A stretch of DNA of 64,000 nucleotides from Ruminococcus sp. FMBCY1 (lineage in GTDB: Bacteria > Bacillota > Clostridia > Oscillospirales > Acutalibacteraceae): contig NZ_CP074197.1 of NCBI RefSeq assembly GCF_023921805.1, forward strand, positions 248,001-312,000, read 5' to 3'. Positions within the stretch are counted from its first letter, which is position 1, and the number at the start of each line of letters is the position of its first letter. The notes under the pieces are model-generated. The model worked only from the letters and a program-made list of their open reading frames with translations, was not told the origin of the DNA and ran no database searches. This document shows, in pieces, positions 52,721 through 61,600 of this stretch. The position numbers were made by a program, and so were the translations under genes.

Positions 52721-53671
52721 ATGAAAAAAATTATTGCACTTCTGCTTGTTGTGTTAACTGTTTTGCTTTGCGGTTGTTCGATGGGGGACGGAAGTATTCG
52801 ATTCGGAGCGGCAGGTTTGGGCGGTGTTTATCATCAGGCGGCAACTTCATTAAAACAGCTTGCCGAAAATGACAGCGCTCTTAAGATTGAAGTAAAGACC
52901 ACAGCAGGCTCTGCGGCAAATGTTCGTTTGCTGTCACAAGGTTATCTTGATGCGGCAATTGCTCAATCTGATATTATAAGCGACGCATATAACGGAGAAA
53001 ATTCATTTAAAACAGCATATAAAGATTACAGCGCTGTTGCGGCTCTTTACACCGAAGTGTGCCATATTATAGTAAGGGCAGATTCTGACATTAACAGCGT
53101 TCATGATTTACTCGGTAAAACGGTCAGCGTCGGTGAAGAAGAATCGGGTTCACAACTCAATGCAAAACAGATTTTATCCGCATACGGTTTGAATGAAAAA
53201 ATGGTTAAAGAGGAAAACTTTAATTATGCGGATTCAGCCAAGGCACTCGTATCGGGTGAGGTTGACGCTTTGTTTTGGACAGTCGGCATAAACGCCACAG
53301 TTGTGGAAGAGCTTTCAAGACAGTGCGACATAAAACTTCTTAGCATTGACAAAGAAGCGTCAGACAAGCTTAAATCAGCGTATTCGTACATTGACTGCAA
53401 GGTTGACGGAAACACATACAACGGTCAGACTAAGGATGTAAATACCGTTGGAGTAAAATCGGTACTTATTGTAAGTGACAGACTTTCAAATGATAAGGTG
53501 AAAACACTTACAAAACTTGTGTTTGATAACGCAAACGAACTTCAGCTTACTGTTTCGGCTGACCTTGATATTATAGAAAAAGATGCCGTAACAGGTGTAA
53601 ATATTCCGTTCCACAGCGGTGCGGCAGAATATTACAGTGAAAAAGGCATTGAAGTAAAAACAGCAGAATAA
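52721..53671 (+). CDS. TAXI-family solute-binding lipoprotein
   Basis: This extracytoplasmic binding protein has 316 residues. The signal MKKIIALLLVVLTVLLCGC ends in a lipobox. The mature part shows the TAXI pattern: FGAAGLGGVYHQAATSLKQL at the N-terminus, TAGSAANVRLLSQGYLDAAI, YTEVCHIIVRADSDI, VGEEESGSQLNAKQIL and GEVDALFWTVGINA. TAXI proteins normally feed TRAP permeases, often for dicarboxylates or glutamate-like solutes. Here no TRAP permease gene follows. Instead a GltS-type carrier gene begins 20 bp downstream, making that carrier the likely partner. Confidence 0.92.
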   Translation: MKKIIALLLVVLTVLLCGCSMGDGSIRFGAAGLGGVYHQAATSLKQLAENDSALKIEVKTTAGSAANVRLLSQGYLDAAIAQSDIISDAYNGENSFKTAYKDYSAVAALYTEVCHIIVRADSDINSVHDLLGKTVSVGEEESGSQLNAKQILSAYGLNEKMVKEENFNYADSAKALVSGEVDALFWTVGINATVVEELSRQCDIKLLSIDKEASDKLKSAYSYIDCKVDGNTYNGQTKDVNTVGVKSVLIVSDRLSNDKVKTLTKLVFDNANELQLTVSADLDIIEKDAVTGVNIPFHSGAAEYYSEKGIEVKTAE

Positions 53672-53691
53672 CTGCGAAAGGAATGTAAACA

Positions 53692-54879
53692 TTGAGCATT
53701 ACACTTGATATGTATCAGACAATCGCAGTTGCTGTAGTTGTACTGATATTAGGAGCTTTCCTTAAAAGAAAAATTTCTTTTCTTGAAAAATTCTGTATTC
53801 CCGCACCGGTAATTGGCGGATTGATATTCGCAATATTTACTTTGATTTGCTATTCTACAGGAATACTTGAAATTGATTTTGACGATACTTTAAAAGAAGT
53901 ATGTATGGTATTTTTCTTTACCTCGGTAGGTTTCCAGGCAAACTTAAAGGTACTTAAAAGCGGTGGAAAACCGTTGCTTATTTTTCTTGTACTTGTAATT
54001 GTTCTTATAATAACTCAGAACTTCACAGCCATAGGACTTGCAAATCTCCTCGGACTTGATTCGCTTACGGGTATGACAACGGGTTCAATCCCAATGGTAG
54101 GCGGTCACGGTACGGCAGGTGCATTCGGTCCGGTGCTTGAGGACTTCGGTATTAGCGGAGCAACAACTGTATGCACTGCGGCGGCAACATTTGGTCTTGT
54201 TGCAGGTTCGCTTATGGGCGGGCCAATCGGCAACAGACTTATTAAAAAGCACAATCTTCTTGAAACAATCAAAAATGATGACGATACTCTTCTTGTTGAA
54301 GAAGAAGAAAAGCACGAAAGACATTTTTCGATGTATGCGCCGGCTGTATTTCAGCTTATAATTGCGGTAGGTATCGGCACGATATTTTCAAAATTGCTCT
54401 CGCTCACAGGTATGACATTTCCAATCTACATCGGAGCAATGATTGCAGCGGCAATTATGCGTAATATCGGCGAATACACAGGCAAAATTACAATTCATAT
54501 GGGTGAAATTAACGACCTCGGCGGTATTTGCCTTTCGCTTTTCCTCGGCATTGCAATGATTACACTAAAACTCTGGCAGCTTGCTGACCTTGCACTTCCG
54601 CTTGTTATATTGCTTGCAGGACAGGTAGCTCTAATGTTCCTATTCTCTTATATTGTGGTTTTCAATGTAATGGGCAGGAATTACGATGCGGCGGTATTAG
54701 TAGCCGGTACTTGCGGATTTGGTATGGGCGCAACTCCTAACGCTATGGCAAATATGCAGGCAATCTGTGAAAAGTATGAGCCTTCTGTAAAAGCATATCT
54801 GATTATTCCTATAGTAGGCAGCTTGTTTGCAGATTTTCTTAACAGCCTTACAATTACATTCTTTATTAATCTGTTGTAA
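53692..54879 (+). CDS. GltS-type sodium/glutamate symporter family protein
   Basis: This membrane carrier of 395 residues starts at TTG 53692 after GAAAGGAA. About 10-12 hydrophobic segments are arranged as two inverted halves. GltS landmarks are the reentrant-loop motifs MTTGSIPMVGGHGTAGAFGP and CGFGMGATPNAMANM, and the early IPAPVIGGLIFA. It normally moves glutamate with Na+. A hydrophilic acidic loop (DDDTLLVEEEEKHERHF, about residues 197-213) separates the halves. Placement right after a TAXI binding lipoprotein suggests that uptake is assisted by that protein; this pairing is unusual and needs proof. Confidence 0.92.
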   Translation: MSITLDMYQTIAVAVVVLILGAFLKRKISFLEKFCIPAPVIGGLIFAIFTLICYSTGILEIDFDDTLKEVCMVFFFTSVGFQANLKVLKSGGKPLLIFLVLVIVLIITQNFTAIGLANLLGLDSLTGMTTGSIPMVGGHGTAGAFGPVLEDFGISGATTVCTAAATFGLVAGSLMGGPIGNRLIKKHNLLETIKNDDDTLLVEEEEKHERHFSMYAPAVFQLIIAVGIGTIFSKLLSLTGMTFPIYIGAMIAAAIMRNIGEYTGKITIHMGEINDLGGICLSLFLGIAMITLKLWQLADLALPLVILLAGQVALMFLFSYIVVFNVMGRNYDAAVLVAGTCGFGMGATPNAMANMQAICEKYEPSVKAYLIIPIVGSLFADFLNSLTITFFINLL

Positions 54880-54894
54880 AATGGAGGTAATATT

Positions 54895-55074
54895 ATGAAG
54901 GATAAGGATAAATATTTTGTAGAAACCGAAAACCTTGCTTTTCCTGAAATTCACACAGGTAAGGTAAAGCAAATATCAAGCGAAAAACCTAATGCCGACG
55001 AATCTGTTATTTATGATACAGTGGCAGTTCCCGAAATTCATATAAAAAAGAAAAAAGATAAGCACAGCAAATAA
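54895..55074 (+). CDS. Unknown 59-aa hydrophilic protein downstream of the GltS-type carrier
   Basis: A small, highly charged protein begins with ATG 54895 after a strong AATGGAGG ribosome binding site, 15 bp behind the carrier gene. It has no membrane segment. Two similar short motifs occur: NLAFPEIHTGKV near the start and VAVPEIHIKKKK near the end (shared PEIH). The C-terminus is lysine-rich. It is followed by a terminator, so the three genes form one operon. I recognise no family. It could be a small regulator or partner of the carrier, which is inference only. Confidence 0.65.
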   Translation: MKDKDKYFVETENLAFPEIHTGKVKQISSEKPNADESVIYDTVAVPEIHIKKKKDKHSK

Positions 55075-55081
55075 TAACAAA

Positions 55082-55113
55082 GAGCCGTACATTAATTTGT
55101 GCGGCTCATTTTG
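55082..55113 (+). terminator. Terminator of the TAXI-GltS operon
   Basis: GAGCCGTACA / TGTGCGGCTC, 10 bp with one G-T pair, followed by ATTTTGT. Confidence 0.85.
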
Positions 55114-55162
55114 TCAGTCTTTAAATAAAATTTGATAATTTAGCATATATGACAAAAAGTGA

Positions 55163-55191
55163 TTGACAATGCTTGTTATATATAGTATAAT
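55163..55191 (+). promoter_or_regulatory. ssrA promoter
   Basis: Consensus TTGACA (55163-55168) and TATAAT (55186-55191), 17 bp apart, lie 36 bp before the mature tmRNA 5' end. Confidence 0.85.
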
Positions 55192-55227
55192 GATAGTCTA
55201 AAAACAGGCTAAACTTTGTTTATATCC

Positions 55228-55574
55228 GGGGATGTAAAGGCTTCGACGGGGAGCGTGAACCTCGGTAAGCGAGCAGTGGTGCGGAGAGCCACTATAAAAT
55301 CCGCAACTTTTAAAATAACTGACAAAACTACAGTTAGATTAGCAGCGTAAGCTGCTCGTTCCTGCACAGAGTACCACGGCTGTGTAAGGGGCGTCGATTA
55401 GTGGTAAATGTGAATACAGCAATGCTTCGGGCTGTGTCACACATTAGAAGCTACCGAGCCGTATAACCCGTTGTCGGGTGCTGCGGTAAGGGAATTTTAA
55501 AACGACAACTACGCTCGTAGAAAGCCTTGGCAAATACTTTTCGGACAGGGGTTCGATTCCCCTCATCTCCACCA
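55228..55574 (+). ncRNA. ssrA: tmRNA
   Basis: Transfer-messenger RNA rescues stalled ribosomes and tags the unfinished protein. The 5' end GGGGATGTAAAGGCTTCGAC and the 3' end GGTTCGATTCCCCTCATC plus TCCACCA form the tRNA-like part; the 7-bp acceptor stem GGGGATG / CATCTCC pairs with one G-T. The length is about 347 nt. A tag frame ends LAA-stop at 55348-55350. Read back in frame to GCA at 55303 it gives ATFKITDKTTVRLAA, longer than common tags, so the resume codon is a proposal. The expected hairpin GCAGC-GTAA-GCTGC follows the stop. The 3' end is the insertion point of the downstream element. Confidence 0.97.
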
Positions 55575-55580
55575 AAACAA

Positions 55581-55634
55581 AAATCCAGCAGATAAGCCAT
55601 TTTAAAAATTATTGGCTTGTTTGCTGGATTTTTT
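55581..55634 (+). terminator. ssrA terminator
   Basis: An 18-bp stem (AATCCAGCAGATAAGCCA with TGGCTTGTTTGCTGGATT, two G-T pairs) is followed by TTTTT. Confidence 0.85.
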
Positions 55635-55696
55635 AGTTTGTGTATTTAATTGTAAAAAACAGAAATTAGCGGTAAAAATAGGTGTTTTGAGTATAA

Positions 55697-55755
55697 ATGC
55701 AACACGAAATGCAACACGAATTTATAGAAAAAAGTGGCTGTAAATCGTGTTGCAT
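55697..55755. repeat. Candidate integrase arm-type sites near attL
   Basis: ATGCAACACGAA occurs at 55697 and 55709 as tandem direct repeats, and its inverse TCGTGTTGCAT at 55745-55755. They lie between the tmRNA 3' end (expected core attachment site) and the integrase gene, where tyrosine integrases usually have arm-binding sites. The gene-free stretch 55635-55822 holds nothing else I can identify. Confidence 0.6.
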
Positions 55756-55822
55756 TACTGTTATTGAATGATTAAGTTTTTTGTTTTTGGATAGCTTGTT
55801 GCCTTAAATACTTAACTTAGAA

Positions 55823-56863
55823 TTATGCTTGGTTTTGTAGATTGCTTGAATCAGCGGTAAAATTATTCTGAAAAATGTTTATGATTTTCTTATTCATTTC
55901 TTTCTGCTTATCTCTTAGAGTGTGCTGATAGATATTTTGCAGTACTGCAACAGATTTCCAATCTCAGATTTGAGCTATGTGCTTGTCTGGGATACCGCAG
56001 GCGTGGAGTTCGGAAGCAAAGTAATGGCGTAGTTTGTGAAAGGATATATGCGGCACTTTACATTGTTGTACAAGTCTGTTGAATGAGTCAGATAGCTTTG
56101 CCGGAGAGCAACCAAAGTATTTCCATTCTTTGACCTCTTTTATGATGTGAGGAGGCAAGGGAACAAAGCGATTACCTGCATTCGTTTTTGGCGGCTTTAT
56201 TACGACATTATTGTTTTTGTCATAGACAGCTGCTTTATTTACCGTTACTCCGAGGTCGCTTACATCGTTAAGAGTTAGGGCACACACCTCGGAACGGCGA
56301 AGACTGCCGGAGCTTGCAAGCAGAATTGGCACTCTTATGAAATCGTTTGCGTTGGCGAGCAGAGTATTGATTTCTTCTGTAGTGGGAATTGTGTATGTTG
56401 GCTCTACTTTTTGCGGTAGGCGAGTAGTAAGAATTAGCTGGGGCTTGTATGCACGCAGAACCGCAGACAACAGTCCGTGGGAGTTGCGTACTGATTTAGG
56501 AGATTTTGTTGCTGACATCTCGTTGACGGCAAGCTGAATATGCTCTTGATTTATATTACTCAGCTTCATAGGCATTAGCATTTTAAAATCATTTCGCAAA
56601 TTTTTTTCATAGCCGTCTATTGTTGAAGGGGCAAGAACCGATGATTTGCTGTCTATGTAACAGCGGTATGCTTCCTGCAAGGTGAGGTCATTGTATGTTT
56701 TAGCACCTCTTTGCTTGTTATGACTGTATTCCTTTGCCATATATTCTGCCTCTTTTTTAGTTGAGGCGGTAAATGACTTGTAATGCCTTTTATTGTTTTC
56801 GTCTGTATAATCATATTCAAGTACTCGCCAGTTGCCTGATTTTAATTTTTTTGCGTTTGCCAT
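55823..56863 (-). pseudogene. Tyrosine site-specific integrase, interrupted by a stop before the catalytic Tyr
   Basis: From ATG 56861-56863 (MANAKKLKSGNWRV, after AGGAGGG) the frame encodes a phage/ICE integrase. It has an N-terminal arm-binding domain (about 1-60), a SAM-like core-binding domain (about 65-155) and a catalytic domain with LRRSEVCAL and SFHKLRHYFA. Codon TGA at 55964-55966 follows KHIAQI. Beyond it the same frame continues DWKSVAVLQNIYQHTLRDK to TAA at 55823-55825. The tyrosine nucleophile lies in that second part. A GGA-to-TGA change would explain it. The element would then be unable to excise on its own unless the stop is read through. Confidence 0.88.
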
Positions 56864-56925
56864 GATCATCCCTCCTGCAATTGGTATCGGCTCTTGAAGT
56901 AAAAATGCCGACACCTTTCAATTTT

Positions 56926-56958
56926 CCTTGTACTGTTCCAGCAGTACGAGGATTTTTT
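56926..56958 (+). terminator. Hairpin with T-tail upstream of the integrase
   Basis: CCTTGTACTG / CAGTACGAGG with loop TTCCAG and tail ATTTTTTTATTTT. It reads as a plus-strand terminator with no surviving plus-strand gene before it. The remaining stretch to 57143 shows only short, broken frames. Confidence 0.55.
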
Positions 56959-57143
56959 TATTTTAATTGTTATTTCGCTTTTTTCTATATATAGTGATTT
57001 GCAACAGATTTACAACAGAAATCAATAAACCCTGCTGTAAAACCCTACGGCTTTGCCGAGGATACGGACTTTGTTCATTTCTTCTTCCTTTGGCGGTCAA
57101 GCTCCTCAAGTTCGTCATCTTAAAATCATAGATAATGATACTA

Positions 57144-57482
57144 TTATTTTTCATATTTATGGACTGCGTAATAATAAAGTGCACCTAAAACAAACCATAG
57201 AATAATGGTAATAATGCCAAGATACATATACATATCATAGTCATAATATGATTTTGGCATAAAAAAGAGTGTGTTAATTTCTGCAATTGCTATTGAAACA
57301 CCGCTGTAAATTGACGGGATCCAATATAAATAATACTCTTCTGTCAGGTGCTTTCCTATTACCGCTAATAATACAGGAATAATTAACCACAAATTTTTTA
57401 TATCAAAGTATGAACCTATAAGAAAACAAGGAGAGCACAACGAACCATATAAATAGAATCCGCTTACAAAACTTAGAAACAT
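57144..57482 (-). CDS. Unknown small membrane protein (112 aa)
   Basis: I do not recognise this family. From ATG 57480-57482 (MFLSFVSGFYLYG), which follows CGGAGG, the protein has 112 residues and four predicted membrane segments (about 2-22, 28-46, 53-70 and 85-105), ending in a short charged tail VHKYEK. The frame is open further upstream but the ribosome binding site fixes this start. It follows the 279-residue membrane protein after a 117-bp gap on the same strand. It lies inside the ssrA-integrated element and may be cargo with a protective or regulatory role. Confidence 0.7.
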   Translation of the reverse strand: MFLSFVSGFYLYGSLCSPCFLIGSYFDIKNLWLIIPVLLAVIGKHLTEEYYLYWIPSIYSGVSIAIAEINTLFFMPKSYYDYDMYMYLGIITIILWFVLGALYYYAVHKYEK

Positions 57483-57598
57483 TTTAATTCCTCCGTGTAT
57501 TATTATAATTGCTATTTCCTTTTGTCTATGATTAGTAATATCAATATTTAAAGGAGTATTATAAAAATGCAGTTTATTATACATTCATTTATAATTGA

Positions 57599-58438
57599 TT
57601 AAATCATATATGAATTAATGCCTTGAAAGCTGTCGTCTACATAATAGCCTTCTTTTTCTTCCCTTGTGAGGTTATTATCTCGCCAAAAATTTTGTAATTT
57701 TTTTGCATTCGTTTCATCTCTATTATATATACTATAATCAAAAGCAAAACGGATAAAACTGTTAAAAGATAATTTTTGCTTATGAAAGACTGTGAAAGAT
57801 ATGTAAGTTGCAAGCATTTTTTCCATATCATACGGTCTAATAGTGCTTGACTTACTTTTATAATAATAATCAGTTAAGTAGTCTGATACAGTATTACTTA
57901 TATACTGGCTCGTTAATTGGATTATTTTTTCTTGATTAACAGGATATTCCTTGATTGAATACTCTTGGCAATAAACAAAAAGAGTATAAAACTCACAAAA
58001 GCGATAAAGAGAATATTCTTTTGCCGCAAATTCATATTGAAACTTATCGGTTTTACATTTGTCGGAAATAAAGTATTTTGCCATGAACGAATAGTTCATC
58101 TTTTCAAAAGAAATAAATCTTTCGTATTCTGCCACTACATAAGAAGCGGAAGCAGAAGAATTAATTGCATTAAGGATAACCTGTACATTTTTTTCGTTAA
58201 ACCAAAACTTTTGGTATTTGTCGTTTTTAATATTTGCAAATACTCCGAAGACAATCCATGGGACGATTGCAAGAAAAATAATTAATGTACCTGAAAAGTT
58301 AAATGCAATTATGTTACTGAATATTATATAGAGTAACATAAATTCGAGTAATGCTAAGAATGCTCCTAAAACGAATTTATATTCATACTTAAAAAAATAA
58401 ACTATGTTGCCAATAATATTTGAAAAAATTTTTTTCAT
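57599..58438 (-). CDS. Unknown membrane protein (279 aa)
   Basis: No family is recognised. The start has AAAAAGG upstream. Residues about 18-43 and 47-68 are two hydrophobic segments; the remaining 200 residues are a hydrophilic, tyrosine- and phenylalanine-rich helical domain (for example YSLYRFCEFYTLFVYCQEY and YLTDYYYKSKSS). It has no signal peptide. It lies on the minus strand between the integrase pseudogene and the giant plus-strand ORF, with lower G+C than the core genes. It is likely cargo of the integrated element, and its function cannot be inferred from sequence. Confidence 0.7.
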   Translation of the reverse strand: MKKIFSNIIGNIVYFFKYEYKFVLGAFLALLEFMLLYIIFSNIIAFNFSGTLIIFLAIVPWIVFGVFANIKNDKYQKFWFNEKNVQVILNAINSSASASYVVAEYERFISFEKMNYSFMAKYFISDKCKTDKFQYEFAAKEYSLYRFCEFYTLFVYCQEYSIKEYPVNQEKIIQLTSQYISNTVSDYLTDYYYKSKSSTIRPYDMEKMLATYISFTVFHKQKLSFNSFIRFAFDYSIYNRDETNAKKLQNFWRDNNLTREEKEGYYVDDSFQGINSYMI

Positions 58439-58523
58439 AATAAAATTCCTTTTTAAACAAATTTGTTAATTATTTGCACAGTAAGTTGTAAAATAAAAAG
58501 CTACTTAAAGCTTATATACATAA

Positions 58524-58643
58524 TTTTGCCGACACGCCTATCTTAACGGTAAAAGAAAGAACGACATTGAGGAGTATGCCAAAATCTGTGATGCACTTAA
58601 TGTGACATATGATTTATTCTTAACCCAAGAACAGACGGCATAA
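58524..58643 (+). pseudogene. C-terminal fragment of an XRE-family regulator
   Basis: The frame reads AYLNGKRKNDIEEYAKICDA and LNVTYDLFLTQEQTA before TAA, which is the second half of an XRE HTH (helix 4-5 and dimer tail). The recognition helix and start are missing; a TAA opens the frame. The giant ORF begins directly after it in another frame, marking a recombination junction. Confidence 0.7.
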
Positions 58644-58659
58644 GAATGCAGGTAAGCAG

Positions 58660-61600
58660 ATGTTTACGGAGGCAAGCGAGGAGGGATTAACCACTATTGC
58701 CAATACTATGACAGACTGTATTATTAACGGTAATATGTCATCTATAGCACTTGAATACCAGGGGTACATTGATGAGGGTTATACAAAAGATGAAGCAACA
58801 GCAAAATGTGCAGAGAATTTTGGAAAACAGGTGTTACTTGATGCAGCAGGCGGTGCTGTAAGCGGCGGCGTGCTCGGCGGTACGGTAAGCGGCATTAGTT
58901 ATGCCAAAGGCAAAATAAACACCAATATTGATATGAAAAAGAGTGCGGAAGAGATTGGCAAAGAGGTTATGTCAGATGAGAACTTTGACATTAATCTGCT
59001 TTTGGAACAAGCAAAAAACAGTAGTAACGAAAAAGCTGAGAATATTGCTAAGTCGATTGAGAAGAAGATGAGCAAAAATGAGAATTACAAGGTTGACAGT
59101 GTAGATGTGGGAAACCTTGTTAAGCTGCTCGAAACGGAGAACATCAGCGGTGTAGTCAGCGAGAATACAGACGAAAACAAAGGGGAGAATACCGGTACAG
59201 AGGAAAAAGCAGCGGCTAATACCGAGAACAACGAAACTATAAGCAAAGAAAAAATTGAAGAACATAGCAAGTACAAATTCGGAAGTAACCATAAAAACGG
59301 CTTGAACGCTACTGACAGAAAAGGAAACAGGGTAGTAATAGTAGGTGTGGAAAGCAGTTCAAGAGCTTATGGTGAAGCAGATAATAAGGTGCGTGTTATT
59401 GCAAGTGACGGCAGGGTATATAACACCGACAGCCTTACATTTAACTTGCCTGAATATAATATTCTTATGAATGCAGCAAAGAATTTTGACACGAACGGAG
59501 CAGGCACGCTTGTGCAGGAATACGGCGATTATGTTAATTTTAAAGGCAAAGAAAGCAATATTAATAATTATATAGATACATTTACACAATTATACGAAGC
59601 GGGAAAAATGGGAGCCCGTTATAACAGAGTAGCCGCAATGAAATATTACGGGAAATATATTGACGCAATCGGTCCGCAGAGAGCAATGCTTGCGGTTGAG
59701 GCGGGCAATAAAGATTCTGATTTATTCTTCAACAATGAAGAAAAACTTGCGAGAATAGACAGAAGTTCAAATGTAAAGGCTAATGTGTATGTTGAGAAGA
59801 GTGCCGAGGAAACGGTAAACCTTGATGAGGGTACAAGACTTGCACTTGAAAAATTAAGTGAAATGACAGGCAAGGAGATTATACTCACTGCCGATATGGA
59901 CGAAAACGGAAGAATTGATTTTAGAAACGGTAAAATATACATAAGAGCAAGCCTTAACGGCAATTATATTTTACCTGTTGCAATGCACGAAAGCATGCAT
60001 TCGTTTCGCAGGGAAAGTCCGAAAGATTACAGGCTTATAAGAAACTTTGTTGTGGACTATCTGTATGCGAGCGGTCACGATGTAATGAAAATGGCTGATA
60101 ATGTTAAGATTAATTACGGTGACAGATTGACCACAAACGAGGATTGTATAGAAGAAATTGTCTGCAACTCCATTATGGCTATTGCAGGTGATGAAAGTGC
60201 AATGCATAAGGCTTTGCAGGTTGCAAAGGCAGATGAGGGGGTTCTTCAAAAACTTGCAAATGCAATAAAAAATCTTGCGAGCAAAATTAAAGAGTTTATC
60301 ATTACTCATACAACAAACGAAGCAGCTCAAGCATTTGTAAATGATGTAAAGGCGCTTGACAAACTTGCAGAAATGTTTAGCGATGCAGCGGATAACATTA
60401 AGGCAAAAAGTGAAGAAGTAATTACAAATGAGCAAAAAAATAACACCGACAAGGGTGTTGAGAGTGGAGATGTTAAGTATTCAATTAAAGAAAATGTAAA
60501 AAATAAGGTTTCAGGTGAAATATATGATAAGGTGGTTGTTCTTGATACAAACATATTTAAAGGGATTCCACCACGCAATTGGGGTAAAACTTTTAGAAAT
60601 TTTATTTCAAAACATCTTACAGGAAAAAAGTTTTTAACATTTGACGAGAACGGTAAAGAAGAAATTATAGAATTTGCAAAGCCGAATGAACGAGTAACTA
60701 AAAATGGTGCTAACAACAGTCATAAAGTTATTGATAAATTATCAAGAAAGTCAGACAGAAACAGTAAGTTAGTAATCGTTCATTCTGATGAAGTAATAAA
60801 TATTTCAGAAAAGCAAAATGAAAATGCAGAACATTCACATCAATGGTTAGATGAAAACGGATGGGAATATAGAAATGCTATTGTAATGGATAAGTATGGC
60901 AAGCTATATTCGGTAACATTAAATATTGCAAAGTCTAAAGATGGGCGAAATATACTTTACGATATAAATAAAATAAACGAAGTTGGGTACGGCGTCGTGC
61001 TCTCAAATGCCAAAGGCAAGAGGAGCTCGCACATAAACCCCAACTTCGTCACTAACAGTATATCCGAAAACAGAAATAATGTCAATACGAAAAATGACGA
61101 AAGTAGCAATGATATCAAATACAGCATGGGAGGATTGAAAGCAGAAACTGCGGACAAGAGTGCACTTGAGAAAGCTATGGAGCTTGAAAAGGACGGTACA
61201 GATTCCGAGAAAATCCGTAAGGAAACGGGTTGGTTTAAGGGATATGACGGCAAGTGGCGATTTGAGATAGATAACAGCGAATTAGAGTTTAAAACAGATA
61301 TCGAAAAGAACAGAGCTGCCGCAATTGAACTTGCGAAAATGAAAGTTAAAAGTGCAGAGCTTGAAGAAAAGATTGTAAATGATACAGCAACAAAAGCAGA
61401 GGAAAATGAATACTACAATCTTGACGAAAAAATGATTGAGTACAGAAAAGGAGTGAAATTGAGTGATGTAATAAATCATCCAAAACTTTTTGAAGCGTAT
61501 CCGCAACTAAAGAATGTAGATGTTTATTACGAGATTTCTTCGGTTAATCGAGGTGTATACAGTTCAAACGGTAATGTGATAATGTTAAATCCGATGCATA

